From: Neisseria subflava
GTDB taxonomy: Bacteria > Pseudomonadota > Gammaproteobacteria > Burkholderiales > Neisseriaceae
Assembly: GCF_024205705.1 (NCBI RefSeq)
Contig: NZ_CP073115.1
Span: 1,240,001-1,304,000, forward strand
DNA length: 64,000 bases
Direction of reading: 5' to 3'
Made by a program: the position numbers and the translations under genes. Under the pieces are notes generated by a model that saw nothing but the letters and a program-made list of their open reading frames with translations, searched no databases and had not been told where the DNA came from. Shown here one piece after another: positions 34,958 to 43,643 of this stretch (the first letter of the stretch is position 1; each line of letters begins with the position of its first letter).

Positions 34958-35311
34958 ATGGACATCCGCTATCTTGGCACAAGCAAACGCTATTCGGAAG
35001 CCGTCGTAGCCAACGGCTTGGTTTTCCTCTCCGGCATGGTTCCCGAAAATCCTGAAGCCGATGCCAAAGCGCAAACTGAAAATGTTTTGGCGCAAATCGA
35101 TTCATGGCTCGCACAATGCCAATCCGACAAAGCCCATATTTTAGAAGCCACCATCTATCTGCCCGATATGAACGACTACGCCGCCATAAACGAAGCCTGG
35201 GACGCATGGACAGCACCTGAATGCGCTCCAGCCCGCGCCTGCGTAGAGGCGAAACTGGCTTCGCCCGATTGGAAGGTTGAAATCAAAATTACCGCCCTTC
35301 AAATCAAATAA
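34958..35311 (+). CDS. RidA/YjgF-family protein
   Basis: A 117-residue trimeric deaminase-type protein; the best-known members hydrolyse reactive enamines and imines made by PLP enzymes. Visible family positions are NGLVFLSGMVPENP, DMNDYAAINEAWDAW and the conserved Arg in APARACVEAKLASPDWKVEI. The ATG at 34958 has AGGAGA in front; an upstream start at 34901 would add residues foreign to the family. It differs from the archetypal RidA at several places and may be one of the Rid7/Rid-other subfamilies, so no gene symbol is given. Confidence 0.88.
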   Translation: MDIRYLGTSKRYSEAVVANGLVFLSGMVPENPEADAKAQTENVLAQIDSWLAQCQSDKAHILEATIYLPDMNDYAAINEAWDAWTAPECAPARACVEAKLASPDWKVEIKITALQIK

Positions 35312-35323
35312 AGCGCAAATATC

Positions 35324-35377
35324 AGGCCGTCTGAAAACACCGCTTCAATCAAGCAAGCGCAGTTTTTCAGACGGCCT
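35324..35377 (+). terminator. DUS-pair terminator after the RidA-type gene
   Basis: AGGCCGTCTGAAAA (35324-35337) and TTTTCAGACGGCCT (35364-35377), with an inner CGCTT/AAGCG stem in the loop, then TTA. Confidence 0.7.
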
Positions 35378-35439
35378 TTATTCTTTTGCGGTACAATACC
35401 GCCCTTAAATTTTTCTATTATTTCAAAGCACAAACAGCC

Positions 35440-36399
35440 ATGTCCAAAAAAACCAAGCAAGAATTAGAAAACAACAAACTCAGCAAACGCCTACGCCACG
35501 CCGTCGGCGATGCTATTAATGATTTCAACATGATCGAACCGGGTGACAAAATCATGGTCTGCCTCTCAGGCGGCAAAGACAGCTACGCCCTTTTAGACAT
35601 CCTGCGCCAGCTTCAAGCCAGCGCGCCGATTGATTTCGAGCTGGTTGCCGTCAATCTCGACCAAAAGCAGCCGGGCTTCCCTGAAGAAGTATTGCCGACC
35701 TATCTCGAAAGCATCGGCGTTCCCTACAAAATCGTTGAAGAAGACACCTACTCCACCGTCAAACGCGTGTTGGACGAAGGCAAAACGACTTGTTCGCTGT
35801 GCAGCCGCCTGCGCCGCGGCATCCTCTACCGCACGGCAAAAGAATTGGGCTGCACCAAAATTGCCTTAGGACACCACCGCGACGACATTCTTGCCACTAT
35901 GTTCCTGAATATGTTCTACGGCGGCAAACTCAAAGCTATGCCGCCTAAATTGGTGAGCGACAACGGCGAACACATTGTCATCCGTCCTCTGGCGTATGTC
36001 AAAGAGAAGGACTTGATCAAATACGCCGAGCTGAAGCAATTCCCAATTATTCCATGCAACCTCTGCGGCTCTCAGCCCAACCTGCAACGCCAAGTCATCG
36101 GCGATATGCTGCGCGATTGGGACAAACGCTTCCCCGGCCGTATCGAGTCCATGTTCTCCGCCCTGCAAAACGTCGTTCCATCGCATTTGGCCGATACCGA
36201 ACTCTTCGACTTTGTCGGCTTGGAACGCGGTCAAAACCTGAAACATGGTGGCGACTTGGCGTTTGACAGCGAAAAAATGCCGGAACGTTTCTCCGACGGC
36301 AGCGAAGAAGACGAAAGCGAAATCAAAATCGAGCCGCAAAAAGCCGAACGCAAAGTCATCAATATTCTGGCAAACAAACCTAAAACCTGCGGTTTATAA
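35440..36399 (+). CDS. ttcA: tRNA 2-thiocytidine biosynthesis protein TtcA
   Basis: Iron-sulfur ATPase that thiolates C32 of several tRNAs. A 319-residue protein with the PP-loop MVCLSGGKDSYALLDILR and two CxxC pairs, CSLCSRLRRG (about residues 112-121) and CNLCGSQPNLQR (about 203-214), that hold the cluster. The C-terminus is acidic (EEDESEIKIEPQ). The ATG at 35440 begins the family sequence; an earlier in-frame start would add 18 unrelated residues. Ribosome site is weak. Monocistronic, bounded by DUS hairpins. Confidence 0.95.
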   Translation: MSKKTKQELENNKLSKRLRHAVGDAINDFNMIEPGDKIMVCLSGGKDSYALLDILRQLQASAPIDFELVAVNLDQKQPGFPEEVLPTYLESIGVPYKIVEEDTYSTVKRVLDEGKTTCSLCSRLRRGILYRTAKELGCTKIALGHHRDDILATMFLNMFYGGKLKAMPPKLVSDNGEHIVIRPLAYVKEKDLIKYAELKQFPIIPCNLCGSQPNLQRQVIGDMLRDWDKRFPGRIESMFSALQNVVPSHLADTELFDFVGLERGQNLKHGGDLAFDSEKMPERFSDGSEEDESEIKIEPQKAERKVINILANKPKTCGL

Positions 36400-36411
36400 T
36401 TCCATTTAATT

Positions 36412-36455
36412 TTCAGACGGCCTTTCGGTAGCTATTTACCGAAAGGCCGTCTGAA
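36412..36455. terminator. Extended DUS-pair hairpin between ttcA and tetR
   Basis: A 19-bp perfect stem with six-base loop: TTCAGACGGCCTTTCGGTA (36412-36430) and its reverse complement (36437-36455). The pairing runs seven bases inside the DUS itself. It lies between convergent genes and can serve both. Confidence 0.85.
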
Positions 36456-36489
36456 TATTCATATTTGAAATTTTTCTATTCTTTTTTAT

Positions 36490-37068
36490 CTATTCTTTCC
36501 CTGACAAACCGTGCAGCAGCAATCCCAATACGTCTTGTGGCAGCTTTTGCGGCGCGGCGGCATAAAGCGCGGCCAGTTGCGGATGGCGCATCAATATATC
36601 CGCCTGTCGGATGAACAGGTCAATGAGTTCCACCGGCAAATCGGGCTGAATCAGGCGGCGTTGTTGCAGGGTGTGGAAGAATCCGCGCATAAAGGCGTAT
36701 TTTTCTTCGTTCAATTCGTGGAAAAACCGCTCCAGCTCCAAATCGGTGTTCTCTTCGATGTCGCGCAGGAAAGCGGCGGAATAAAGTTCTTCAAACGATT
36801 GTTTTTGCAGGGCAAACACAGCCTCAGCGGCTTCACGCAGGCTGCATTGCCGTGCAAGCAGATTTTCAAATTCGGCACGGACGCGATTTTTCTGCTCGGT
36901 AACAATTTCCTGCAAGAGCGCGTTTTTGCCGCTGTAATATTTGTAAAAGGTAACGCGGCTGACGGCGGCCTCGGTGCAGATGCCGCCTACGGATACGGCG
37001 GAAAAGCCATGTTCGCGGAATAAGCGGCGGGCGGTGTCGGCGATGGTTTGTTGTTTGCTGGCAGTCAT
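36490..37068 (-). CDS. TetR/AcrR-family transcriptional regulator
   Basis: A 192-residue repressor-type protein. The N-terminal helix-turn-helix is typical: QQTIADTARRLFREHGFSAV, GGICTEAAVSRVTFYKYYSG (about residues 8-49). The C-terminal ligand domain is divergent. A longer frame upstream exists, but MTASKQQ at 37068 is the usual TetR start. It is transcribed away from the TonB-receptor gene, and palindromes that could be its operator overlap that gene's promoter at 37381-37425, suggesting it controls the receptor locus. Inducer unknown; the iron or siderophore state is a natural guess. Confidence 0.88.
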   Translation of the reverse strand: MTASKQQTIADTARRLFREHGFSAVSVGGICTEAAVSRVTFYKYYSGKNALLQEIVTEQKNRVRAEFENLLARQCSLREAAEAVFALQKQSFEELYSAAFLRDIEENTDLELERFFHELNEEKYAFMRGFFHTLQQRRLIQPDLPVELIDLFIRQADILMRHPQLAALYAAAPQKLPQDVLGLLLHGLSGKE

Positions 37069-37505
37069 GACGGTAAGAAGATTTTGATTTTGTTCATAAA
37101 GTTTTTCATTAAAGTTATCCGCAAGTCGGATGCTTATCATATTTCCCCACGGCGGCAATGGCAATATGGCGGCTTTCAGACGGCCTCTTTCCTTATCCCT
37201 CCGCTCCGCCCTACGAATGAGGGCTATCGGATGCTTAGCAGGCCAAATTCATGAAGATTACAGAATCTGCCTCCTCCAACCTTCTCCCTAAAATAGGAGA
37301 GGGATTTTTTTGGACGATTCATAAGATAAGAGGGGAAGTAAAGTGAATGATAAACACTTGCATTCCTGTTTCTTATTTCTTATACTTTACATTAATAGTT
37401 TGTTTTATGTAAATGTGTAAACACAAATATTTGCATACTGACGGAGCAATTGGATTGCCTGATGTTCAATCCGCCACGACGTATGCCGTCTGAAAGGATA
37501 AGGAA
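37069..37505. other. Divergent regulatory region tetR / TonB receptor
   Basis: No gene. Contains an AG-DUS (37168-37180 region), a hairpin CTCCCTA/TAGGAG followed by seven T (37284-37311) with no gene to end, the receptor promoter and palindromes (37358-37425), and one AT-type DUS at 37483-37494 just before the receptor's ribosome site. Confidence 0.6.
37358..37425 (+). promoter_or_regulatory. Receptor promoter with overlapping palindromes (possible TetR operator)
   Basis: -35 TTGCAT (37358-37363), 17 bases, -10 TATACT (37381-37386). TTTACAT (37386-37392) and ATGTAAA (37407-37413) form an inverted repeat with a 14-base spacer that starts in the -10 and covers the expected start site. Directly after it comes TGTGT-AA-ACACA (37414-37425). 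Overlap with the promoter suits repression by the divergent TetR. Confidence 0.6.
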
Positions 37506-39548
37506 ATGCAGAAACCCTCCCTCCGCCGCCTTCCCCTATTGATTGCCGCCTTTGCCTCCGAATGGATTTATGCCGCCGATGCGGCGCAAGACGCGGAACA
37601 AGTGCAGTTGGAAGAAGTCGTCGTCACCGGCGAACGCACCAACCGCAGCGGCTTTGAAACCGCCACGTCCAACCGCGTTTTCACCACACCGAACATCGAC
37701 CGCAGCGGCCACAATCTTTCCGCCACCGACCTGCTCAAACAGACCGTGAACACAGTGGACTTAGGCAGCGGCAACGATTTGCCGACCGTGCGCGGCGTGG
37801 ACGGCTCGGGTCCTGCCGTCGGCGCGGTGGCATTTTTCGCGGGCACGCGACCGCGCCTGAACCTGTCCATAGACGGCCGCTCCGCCACTTACAACGAATA
37901 CGCCTTCGGCACGCAGTCGCTGTGGGACATGCAGCAAGTAGAAGTCTTGCGCGGACCGCAAAGCCATGTGCGCGGGCAGAACGCGGTGGCGGGCGCGGTG
38001 GTGATGCGTTCCAAAGATCCGACCGACGAATGGGAAGGCGCGCTGCGCTTGGGTTTGGGCAACCAGAAAACGCGCAACATCGCCGGCGTAGTGTCCGGTC
38101 CGATTGTGAAAAACAACCTTGCCTTCCGCCTGAGCGCGGAACGGCAGCAACGTGAAAGTTACGAGCCGTTCGTGTCCTACGAGCCGACCGGCAACCCGCG
38201 TCGCGTGGAAAACACCAACGTACGCTTCAAACTCCTGCTCACGCCCGAAAACCATCCCGATTTTTACAGCCGCCTGACACTGAACCACATCCGTTCGCGC
38301 GCGCCGCAAAACGAAATCATGGGCAACACCGCCAGCCGCCGTTTTTTAAAAGAAAAGCCCGTGTTCGTAACCGGCTCGACATCGGGTATCTGGGACGTAT
38401 CGTGGCAGCTTAACGACTATCTGAAACTGGAAAACAAACTGGTTTACGGCCGCTACCACAACGAGCGGCTGCACCTGCCGATGACCGTCAGCCCGCAAGG
38501 CGTGCCCGCCGAACTCAAAGGCCGCGAAGTGCAATGGGAGCCGGTATTGCACTTTTCCAACAAAGGCCGTCTGAAAGGCCTTGCCGGACTGCACTACTTC
38601 CGCAGCAAGCAAGACGAATGGGTGGACATCCGCAGCGTCGGCGGCCGCAACACCTTTGATGACCGCAACAGCGTGCGCGCCCTGTTTGCCGAAACCACAT
38701 ACAGCCCCAGCGAAAAATGGGACATCACGGCTTCCGCACGCCTCGAAAAAGAAACGCACAAACGAAGCGGCGGCAGCGGCGCACTGCACCTCGATTTAGA
38801 CAAAGGCCAGACCGTGTTCCTGCCCAAAATCGACATCGCCTTCAAACCCACCGACCAATGGGTCAGCGGCATCAAAGCCGCGCGCGGCTACAATCCAGGC
38901 GGCGCGGGCATCACCTTCGGCCGTCCCATCGTAACCTACACTTATGAACCCGAATATGTGAACAACTACGAGTGGTACACCCGCTGGCGCAGCGCAGACC
39001 GCCGCCTGCAACTCTCCGGCAACCTGTTCCTGAACCACTACCGCGACATGCAGCTTCCCTTCTATCTCGGCACCAACTCCGTCGTCATCCGCAACGCCAA
39101 AAAAGTCCACACCTACGGCGCGGAACTCGCCGCCGACTGGCAGACCACCGACAGCCTGAAACTCACCACCGGACTGGGGCTGCTCAACACCAAAATCAAA
39201 AGCTATCCCGACAGCGGCATTGAAGGCAACAAACTTGGCCGAGCGCCCAAATACACCGCCAACATCGGCGTGAAATACCTGAACGACAAAGGCTGGGAAG
39301 CCGGCGGCGATGTGCGCTTCTACGGCGGCTACTACTCCGCCGCCGACAATGCTGAATCAGGCAAAATCGACGCATACAACCAAGTCAACCTCTACACCGC
39401 CTACAACTTCAAACAAGGCCGCATCTCGCTCTACGCCGACAACGTGTTCAACCGCCGCCGCCCCATATTCATTTCCAGCGCCGACCGCCAAGACGCGCTC
39501 TACCAACGCCCCAGAAGCGTAGGCGTTAGCGTGGAATGGAAGTTTTAA
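37506..39548 (+). CDS. TonB-dependent outer-membrane receptor
   Basis: A 680-residue receptor for import of a metal chelate. Signal peptide about 1-23 (LPLLIAAFASEWIYAADA), TonB-box-like LEEVVVTGE at about 31-39, plug domain with PTVRGVDGSG and VEVLRGPQSHVRGQNAVAGA, then a 22-strand barrel ending in the aromatic VSVEWKF. The plug motif resembles siderophore receptors. The ligand cannot be read from sequence. AAGGA precedes the ATG. Base composition and codon use are visibly GC-richer than neighbouring core genes. The following 132-residue and MFS genes probably belong to the same operon. Confidence 0.92.
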   Translation: MQKPSLRRLPLLIAAFASEWIYAADAAQDAEQVQLEEVVVTGERTNRSGFETATSNRVFTTPNIDRSGHNLSATDLLKQTVNTVDLGSGNDLPTVRGVDGSGPAVGAVAFFAGTRPRLNLSIDGRSATYNEYAFGTQSLWDMQQVEVLRGPQSHVRGQNAVAGAVVMRSKDPTDEWEGALRLGLGNQKTRNIAGVVSGPIVKNNLAFRLSAERQQRESYEPFVSYEPTGNPRRVENTNVRFKLLLTPENHPDFYSRLTLNHIRSRAPQNEIMGNTASRRFLKEKPVFVTGSTSGIWDVSWQLNDYLKLENKLVYGRYHNERLHLPMTVSPQGVPAELKGREVQWEPVLHFSNKGRLKGLAGLHYFRSKQDEWVDIRSVGGRNTFDDRNSVRALFAETTYSPSEKWDITASARLEKETHKRSGGSGALHLDLDKGQTVFLPKIDIAFKPTDQWVSGIKAARGYNPGGAGITFGRPIVTYTYEPEYVNNYEWYTRWRSADRRLQLSGNLFLNHYRDMQLPFYLGTNSVVIRNAKKVHTYGAELAADWQTTDSLKLTTGLGLLNTKIKSYPDSGIEGNKLGRAPKYTANIGVKYLNDKGWEAGGDVRFYGGYYSAADNAESGKIDAYNQVNLYTAYNFKQGRISLYADNVFNRRRPIFISSADRQDALYQRPRSVGVSVEWKF

Positions 39549-39584
39549 ATGAAACTGAAATGATTGAGGCCGTCTGAAAAAACA

Positions 39585-39610
39585 TAGGTCGGACATTTAT
39601 GCCCGACCTA
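39585..39610 (+). repeat. Hairpin between receptor and 132-residue protein genes
   Basis: TAGGTCGG and CCGACCTA with an inner CAT/ATG pair form a stable stem, preceded by an AG-DUS at 39566-39577. No T run follows, so it is more likely an RNA-processing or stability element than a terminator. Confidence 0.5.
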
Positions 39611-39643
39611 GCGTTTATTCCCCAAAACACCCAAAGGAACCCC

Positions 39644-40042
39644 ATGCACTACTTCACCCCCGCCAAAAGCCTGCCCGAAGGCTCCATCTACCTGACTGAC
39701 CTGACCCACGTCGCCAACTTCGCCGACTGGCTGGCCGAATTCGAAACCCTGTTAAGCCAAAACCGCCGCTTCGCCACCGTTTGCACCCCAATGCGGCGGC
39801 AGGTGAGCGATGAACAGCGCATTGCCGACCGCAAAACTTACATCGAATGGATAAAGGCACACCGGCCGCAACTGTCCGAACGCTGCGCCGCCATGCTCCT
39901 TATCGAACCCGACGCGACGCAACTGGCATTCTTCCGCGAACAATCGTCCAAACTCGCCCCTGCGCTGGGCGTGAACTATATCGTCGAAGGAGATGAAACA
40001 ACCGCCCTGCTTCGCGCAGAAGAAGCGTTGAAGGCCGTCTAA
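39644..40042 (+). CDS. Conserved-looking 132-residue protein, receptor locus
   Basis: A soluble cytoplasmic protein without signal peptide or membrane segment. It starts MHYFTPAKSLPEGSIYLTDL and has the run DRKTYIEWIKAHRPQL followed by CAAMLLIEPDATQLAFF. The alternation of short strands and helices, and the R/W/C spacing, suggest a SpoIIAA/STAS-like alpha-beta fold, but I cannot assign a family. AAGGAA lies before the ATG at 39644; the frame opens further upstream without a start signal. Position between a TonB receptor and an MFS permease suggests a role in handling the imported compound. Confidence 0.65.
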   Translation: MHYFTPAKSLPEGSIYLTDLTHVANFADWLAEFETLLSQNRRFATVCTPMRRQVSDEQRIADRKTYIEWIKAHRPQLSERCAAMLLIEPDATQLAFFREQSSKLAPALGVNYIVEGDETTALLRAEEALKAV

Positions 40043-40154
40043 AAAAATACTAGACCCATTACTTACAGGTCTTAAATACAAATCAACTATTGCTACCCAA
40101 TGTGTTCAGACGGCCTTGTACCTTTATTCGCCTCATTCTCAGAAGAATCATGTG

Positions 40155-41390
40155 ATGTTCGACAATCAGACTTCCCCAAACTCACGCGACTGGCTGCTGC
40201 TTATCGGCGGCAGTACCTACAAATTCACGCTGACCGGTTTTTATCTGGTCGCGCTGGTCGCTATTTTGAAAAACCACGGTTACAGCCTGAATCAACTGAG
40301 CTGGATACATTTAATCGGCGGTATCGAAGCGGCGAAGGTGTTGTTTGCCGCGCTGATGGAGCGACGGCCGGCGGGGCGGTTCGGGCGGTTTCGCGGCTGG
40401 CTGCTGGCGGCGACACTGGGGCTTTCGGCAGTGTTCGGGCTGATGGCCTGCACCGACATAACGCAGAACTTCCCGCTGCTTCTGGCCTGCTGCGTTTTGC
40501 TCTCGGCAATGTCGGCGGTGTACGGCTGCGCGATGCTGGGCTTGTCGTGCATCGTCCTGCCGCACCGCGAACGAGGTTTCGGCGGCGTGATTCAGACGAT
40601 GGCGGCGCGCGGCGGCAAGATGATAGGCGGCGCGCTGGTATTGTGGCTGTATCAGGAATACGGGCAGACGGCGGCGGCCGGCTTTATGCTGGCGTTCAGC
40701 CTGCTGATGTTGCTGCAACTCTTGTGCTACCGCGAGCCGGACAGCCCGACGGCGCAAGGCAGTTGGACGGCGTTGGCAGCGCGGCTGGTTTCCTTTTGGC
40801 GGCGGCCTGAAACGGGCTGGCGGTGGCTGGTTTTACTGTTTGCCGTTGCCGCGCCGTATGCATTTGCGGCGGCGACTTTTGTGCCCAAGCTGGCGGATTT
40901 GGGCTTCACCCCGAAACAGACGGGCGGAATTCTGGCGGTGGGTATTCCTGTTGCCTGCCTGATTGTGACGCCGCTGTCGGGCTGGTTTTCGCGCAATTAT
41001 CCGCGCCGCAAACTCGTGTTCCTGCTCTACGCGCTGCAACTGCCGCTTTTGGCATCCATGACCGCCATCGATACGCTCGCACGTGTCCACCCTTGGCTGC
41101 CGCCCGCGCAAATCATCGCCCTGAGCCTGAGCTACACGCTGCTGCTGCCGGTGATACTGGCGTTGGTGATGGACAAATCCGACCGTGCCACCGCCGCACT
41201 CGACAGCAGCCTGCAATTTTCCGTCGTCCTGCTCGGCAGTTACGCGGCCGGTTTCGCCGCCCTACGGCTGGCAAAGGCTATTGGTTATACAGATGCGTAT
41301 TGGGTTGCAGTGTACTTAGCCGTATTGGTAGGCCTGCTTTTATATTTGAATAGAAATTTATTCAATCATTCAGAGCGTGATTCACAATAA
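40155..41390 (+). CDS. MFS permease, RhtX/FptX or AmpG-like
   Basis: A 411-residue inner-membrane protein with about twelve hydrophobic segments. The first loop YLVALVAILKNHGYSLNQLS and the middle segment CAMLGLSCIVLPHRERGFGG followed by GGKMIGGALVLWL resemble single-component siderophore permeases (RhtX/FptX) and the related AmpG muropeptide permease. Beside a TonB receptor the siderophore reading is the better one. The ATG at 40155 has AGAAG upstream. GC-rich like the receptor except at its 3' end, where the last 100 bases turn AT-rich. Confidence 0.78.
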   Translation: MFDNQTSPNSRDWLLLIGGSTYKFTLTGFYLVALVAILKNHGYSLNQLSWIHLIGGIEAAKVLFAALMERRPAGRFGRFRGWLLAATLGLSAVFGLMACTDITQNFPLLLACCVLLSAMSAVYGCAMLGLSCIVLPHRERGFGGVIQTMAARGGKMIGGALVLWLYQEYGQTAAAGFMLAFSLLMLLQLLCYREPDSPTAQGSWTALAARLVSFWRRPETGWRWLVLLFAVAAPYAFAAATFVPKLADLGFTPKQTGGILAVGIPVACLIVTPLSGWFSRNYPRRKLVFLLYALQLPLLASMTAIDTLARVHPWLPPAQIIALSLSYTLLLPVILALVMDKSDRATAALDSSLQFSVVLLGSYAAGFAALRLAKAIGYTDAYWVAVYLAVLVGLLLYLNRNLFNHSERDSQ

Positions 41391-41533
41391 TTCGCTCAGA
41401 TATTTATCTATTGATTTTAATTGGGCGCTCCTCCGGATAATTTTTCATTTTATTGCACAATCTCTCATGAAAATATAACAAAACGTGCCCATAATACTGC
41501 CGTTATTACACTCTTAAATTCAAAAGGAACCTC

Positions 41534-42022
41534 ATGACTGCTGTTCTCATCGTTCTCGGCTTGATCGCCATTGTTGTCGGCATTTTAGGCACGATTTACC
41601 CTGCCTTGCCCGGATTGGGTTTAATGTTTGGTGGCGCATGGCTGTTGGGTTATGCCGGCGATTATCAAGTGTTTGGCTCGGGTACGCTGACCTTTTTGGC
41701 CATCGTTGCCGTATTCGGTACTGCGATGGATTATGTGGCGGGTGCATTGGGCGCAAAATATACCGGAGCAAGTAAAACCGCGGTTTGGGGCGCGTTTATC
41801 GGCGGTATCGTCGGTGCATTCTTCTCTATTCCCGGCTTGTTGCTCGGCCCTTTGACCGGTGCGGCCATCGGCGAATTTATCGCACGCAAAGACACTTGGC
41901 AGGCAGGCAAAGTCGGTATCGGTACGTTTATCGGCTTTATTATCGGCACCGTGGCCAAAATCGGCTGCGCCTTGACCATCGCACTGACCATCCTGTTTGT
42001 TTGGTTGGCCTCGTTGTTCTAA
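41534..42022 (+). CDS. DUF456 membrane protein
   Basis: A 162-residue protein of four or five hydrophobic segments matching DUF456: IVVGILGTIYPALPGLGLMF, DYVAGALGAKYTGASK, IPGLLLGPLTGAAIGEFIA. It is very rich in Gly and lies in the inner membrane. No function is established for the family. AAGGAA precedes the ATG; a DUS-pair terminator follows 12 bases after the stop. Confidence 0.88.
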   Translation: MTAVLIVLGLIAIVVGILGTIYPALPGLGLMFGGAWLLGYAGDYQVFGSGTLTFLAIVAVFGTAMDYVAGALGAKYTGASKTAVWGAFIGGIVGAFFSIPGLLLGPLTGAAIGEFIARKDTWQAGKVGIGTFIGFIIGTVAKIGCALTIALTILFVWLASLF

Positions 42023-42033
42023 GACAAAACATT

Positions 42034-42070
42034 AAAGGCCGTCTGAATTTCAAGCATTCAGACGGCCTTT
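42034..42070. terminator. DUS-pair terminator between convergent genes
   Basis: AAAGGCCGTCTGAAT (42034-42048) and ATTCAGACGGCCTTT (42056-42070), seven-base loop, serving DUF456 and UPF0149 genes. Confidence 0.8.
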
Positions 42071-42082
42071 TCATTTCACTGT

Positions 42083-42742
42083 TTATTTGCCGCAGCAGGC
42101 TTTGTACTTTTTACCGCTGCCACACTGGCAAGGATCGTTGCGCCCCACTTTTTCGCCTTCGCGGCGTACGGTTTGCGGCTTATTGATGATGGCCTGCCAA
42201 TACCAGTAAATATCAAGCAGGACATGCGGCAAATCAGATTCCAGCTGGATCAACTCTTTTTCATTCAGATGCAAGATGACTTCGCCGTTTTCTTCATCGT
42301 CATAAATGCCACCCAAAGCCATAATCGGATAGAACAAATCCTCAAACTCTTCTTGATCGACTGCTTCAAACCAATCGGTAGGCACAATATCCAGTGCGTA
42401 AAGATAGGCGTTACACCAAGTGTAGAAATCCGGATTGCCGGCTTCATCTTCATAAAACCACAAATCAGGCAAAATTTTCTCGTTGAGCTTCATGCGCATA
42501 TCGGCGGCCATTGCCATCACCAAACGCTCAATTTCGGTGCGCTCCTTGGCATCAAACAAAGATTCTTCACCTAAAATCTCAGGTAGCCAGTTGGTCGGAT
42601 TCAAAGCATCCGGACCGCTCAATAAAGCCATCATAAAACCTTGAACTTCATCACAACGCATGGTGTTGTGGGCTTCGGATTTGGCATCCAGCAATTCCAT
42701 CAACCGGCTGCGTGCCGCTTCATCAAAAGTCAGTATTTGCAT
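42083..42742 (-). CDS. UPF0149 family protein with SEC-C zinc motif
   Basis: A 219-residue YecA/UPF0149-type protein. The N-terminal two-thirds is helical with AHNTMRCDEVQGFMMALLSG, and the C-terminus carries the metal-binding SEC-C motif GRNDPCQCGSGKKYKACCG (about residues 200-218), also found at the tail of SecA. A link to ribosome- or SecA-associated quality control has been shown for some relatives; here it is inference. Convergent with the DUF456 gene. Confidence 0.87.
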   Translation of the reverse strand: MQILTFDEAARSRLMELLDAKSEAHNTMRCDEVQGFMMALLSGPDALNPTNWLPEILGEESLFDAKERTEIERLVMAMAADMRMKLNEKILPDLWFYEDEAGNPDFYTWCNAYLYALDIVPTDWFEAVDQEEFEDLFYPIMALGGIYDDEENGEVILHLNEKELIQLESDLPHVLLDIYWYWQAIINKPQTVRREGEKVGRNDPCQCGSGKKYKACCGK

Positions 42743-42776
42743 TTTTGTTCCTTAAAATAAAATCGTATTATTGTTT

Positions 42777-43568
42777 TCAGACGGCCTGGGCATGGATACG
42801 CTGCCGCATTTGTTCAAACAGACAAACCGTTGCTGCCATCGCGACATTCAAAGATTCGGTTTGCCCTAACATGGGAATTTTGACACAGGCATCGGCCTTC
42901 TCTTTTACCGTTTCACTCACGCCGCTGCCTTCATTGCCAAACACCCAAGCACAAGGTTGACTGAGATCCATCTCATACAAACCGATATTGCGACCGCCCA
43001 AGGCAGTTGCCCAAATTTGATGCTTATACGTTTCCATCCAAGCGGATAATTCCACTCGGCTGAAAATAGACAGCAGAAAATGCGCGCCCATCCCCGCTCG
43101 CAACACTTTAGGCGACCAGATATCTACGGAATCATTGCCGCACACGATTTTCTTGACTCCGGCCGCCGCCGCGCTGCGTAAAATCGTGCCTGCATTGCCT
43201 GGGTCTTGTACCCGCTCCAATACCACGCAATCGCCGTCTGAAGGTAAACCTGCCTGCTGCGGAATATCAATCCAAGTCATCACATCATCGGCATCGGTCA
43301 GGCTGGTGATTTTAGACAGTGCTTCGTTACCAACCCAAGTAATCAATCCCTCATCCAACTGCGCCGTCATGTCTTGAATTTCAGGATGTTGCTGTTTCTT
43401 TTCAGGCAGATAAACCTGTTTGGGCGTACCGCCGCTTTGCAAATAAGTTTGCAGCAGATGTACGCCTTCCAATACGGTTTCACCGCTTTCACGCCTTGCT
43501 TTGGCCTGCGTCAGCAGACGGAATAAATATTTGAGCTGTTCGTTTTGAGCAGAGGTAATCAGTTTCAT
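42777..43568 (-). CDS. TrmH/SpoU-family RNA 2'-O-methyltransferase
   Basis: A 263-residue SPOUT methylase. N-terminal substrate-binding part (NEQLKYLFRLLTQAKARRES), then the knotted catalytic part with motif 1 LERVQDPGNAGTILRSAAAA, motif 2 WVFGNEGSGVSE and motif 3 IPMLGQTESLNVAMAATVCL. The RNA target, rRNA or tRNA, is not clear from sequence. An ATG three codons upstream (43577) is also possible. A TATAAT at 43576-43581 directly before the start could give a message with almost no leader, but no good -35 was found. Confidence 0.9.
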   Translation of the reverse strand: MKLITSAQNEQLKYLFRLLTQAKARRESGETVLEGVHLLQTYLQSGGTPKQVYLPEKKQQHPEIQDMTAQLDEGLITWVGNEALSKITSLTDADDVMTWIDIPQQAGLPSDGDCVVLERVQDPGNAGTILRSAAAAGVKKIVCGNDSVDIWSPKVLRAGMGAHFLLSIFSRVELSAWMETYKHQIWATALGGRNIGLYEMDLSQPCAWVFGNEGSGVSETVKEKADACVKIPMLGQTESLNVAMAATVCLFEQMRQRIHAQAV

Positions 43569-43643
43569 GGAACGCATTATAACTGTTTTGACTTCGTTGA
43601 AGCTATGCTTTCAGACGGCCTGACGGTTTTACTTCGGAAATAA

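Noticed and set aside
37284..37311. Hairpin plus seven T in the tetR-receptor gap, as a terminator
   Set aside because: No transcription unit on the plus strand ends there and the stem has a bulge; function unclear.
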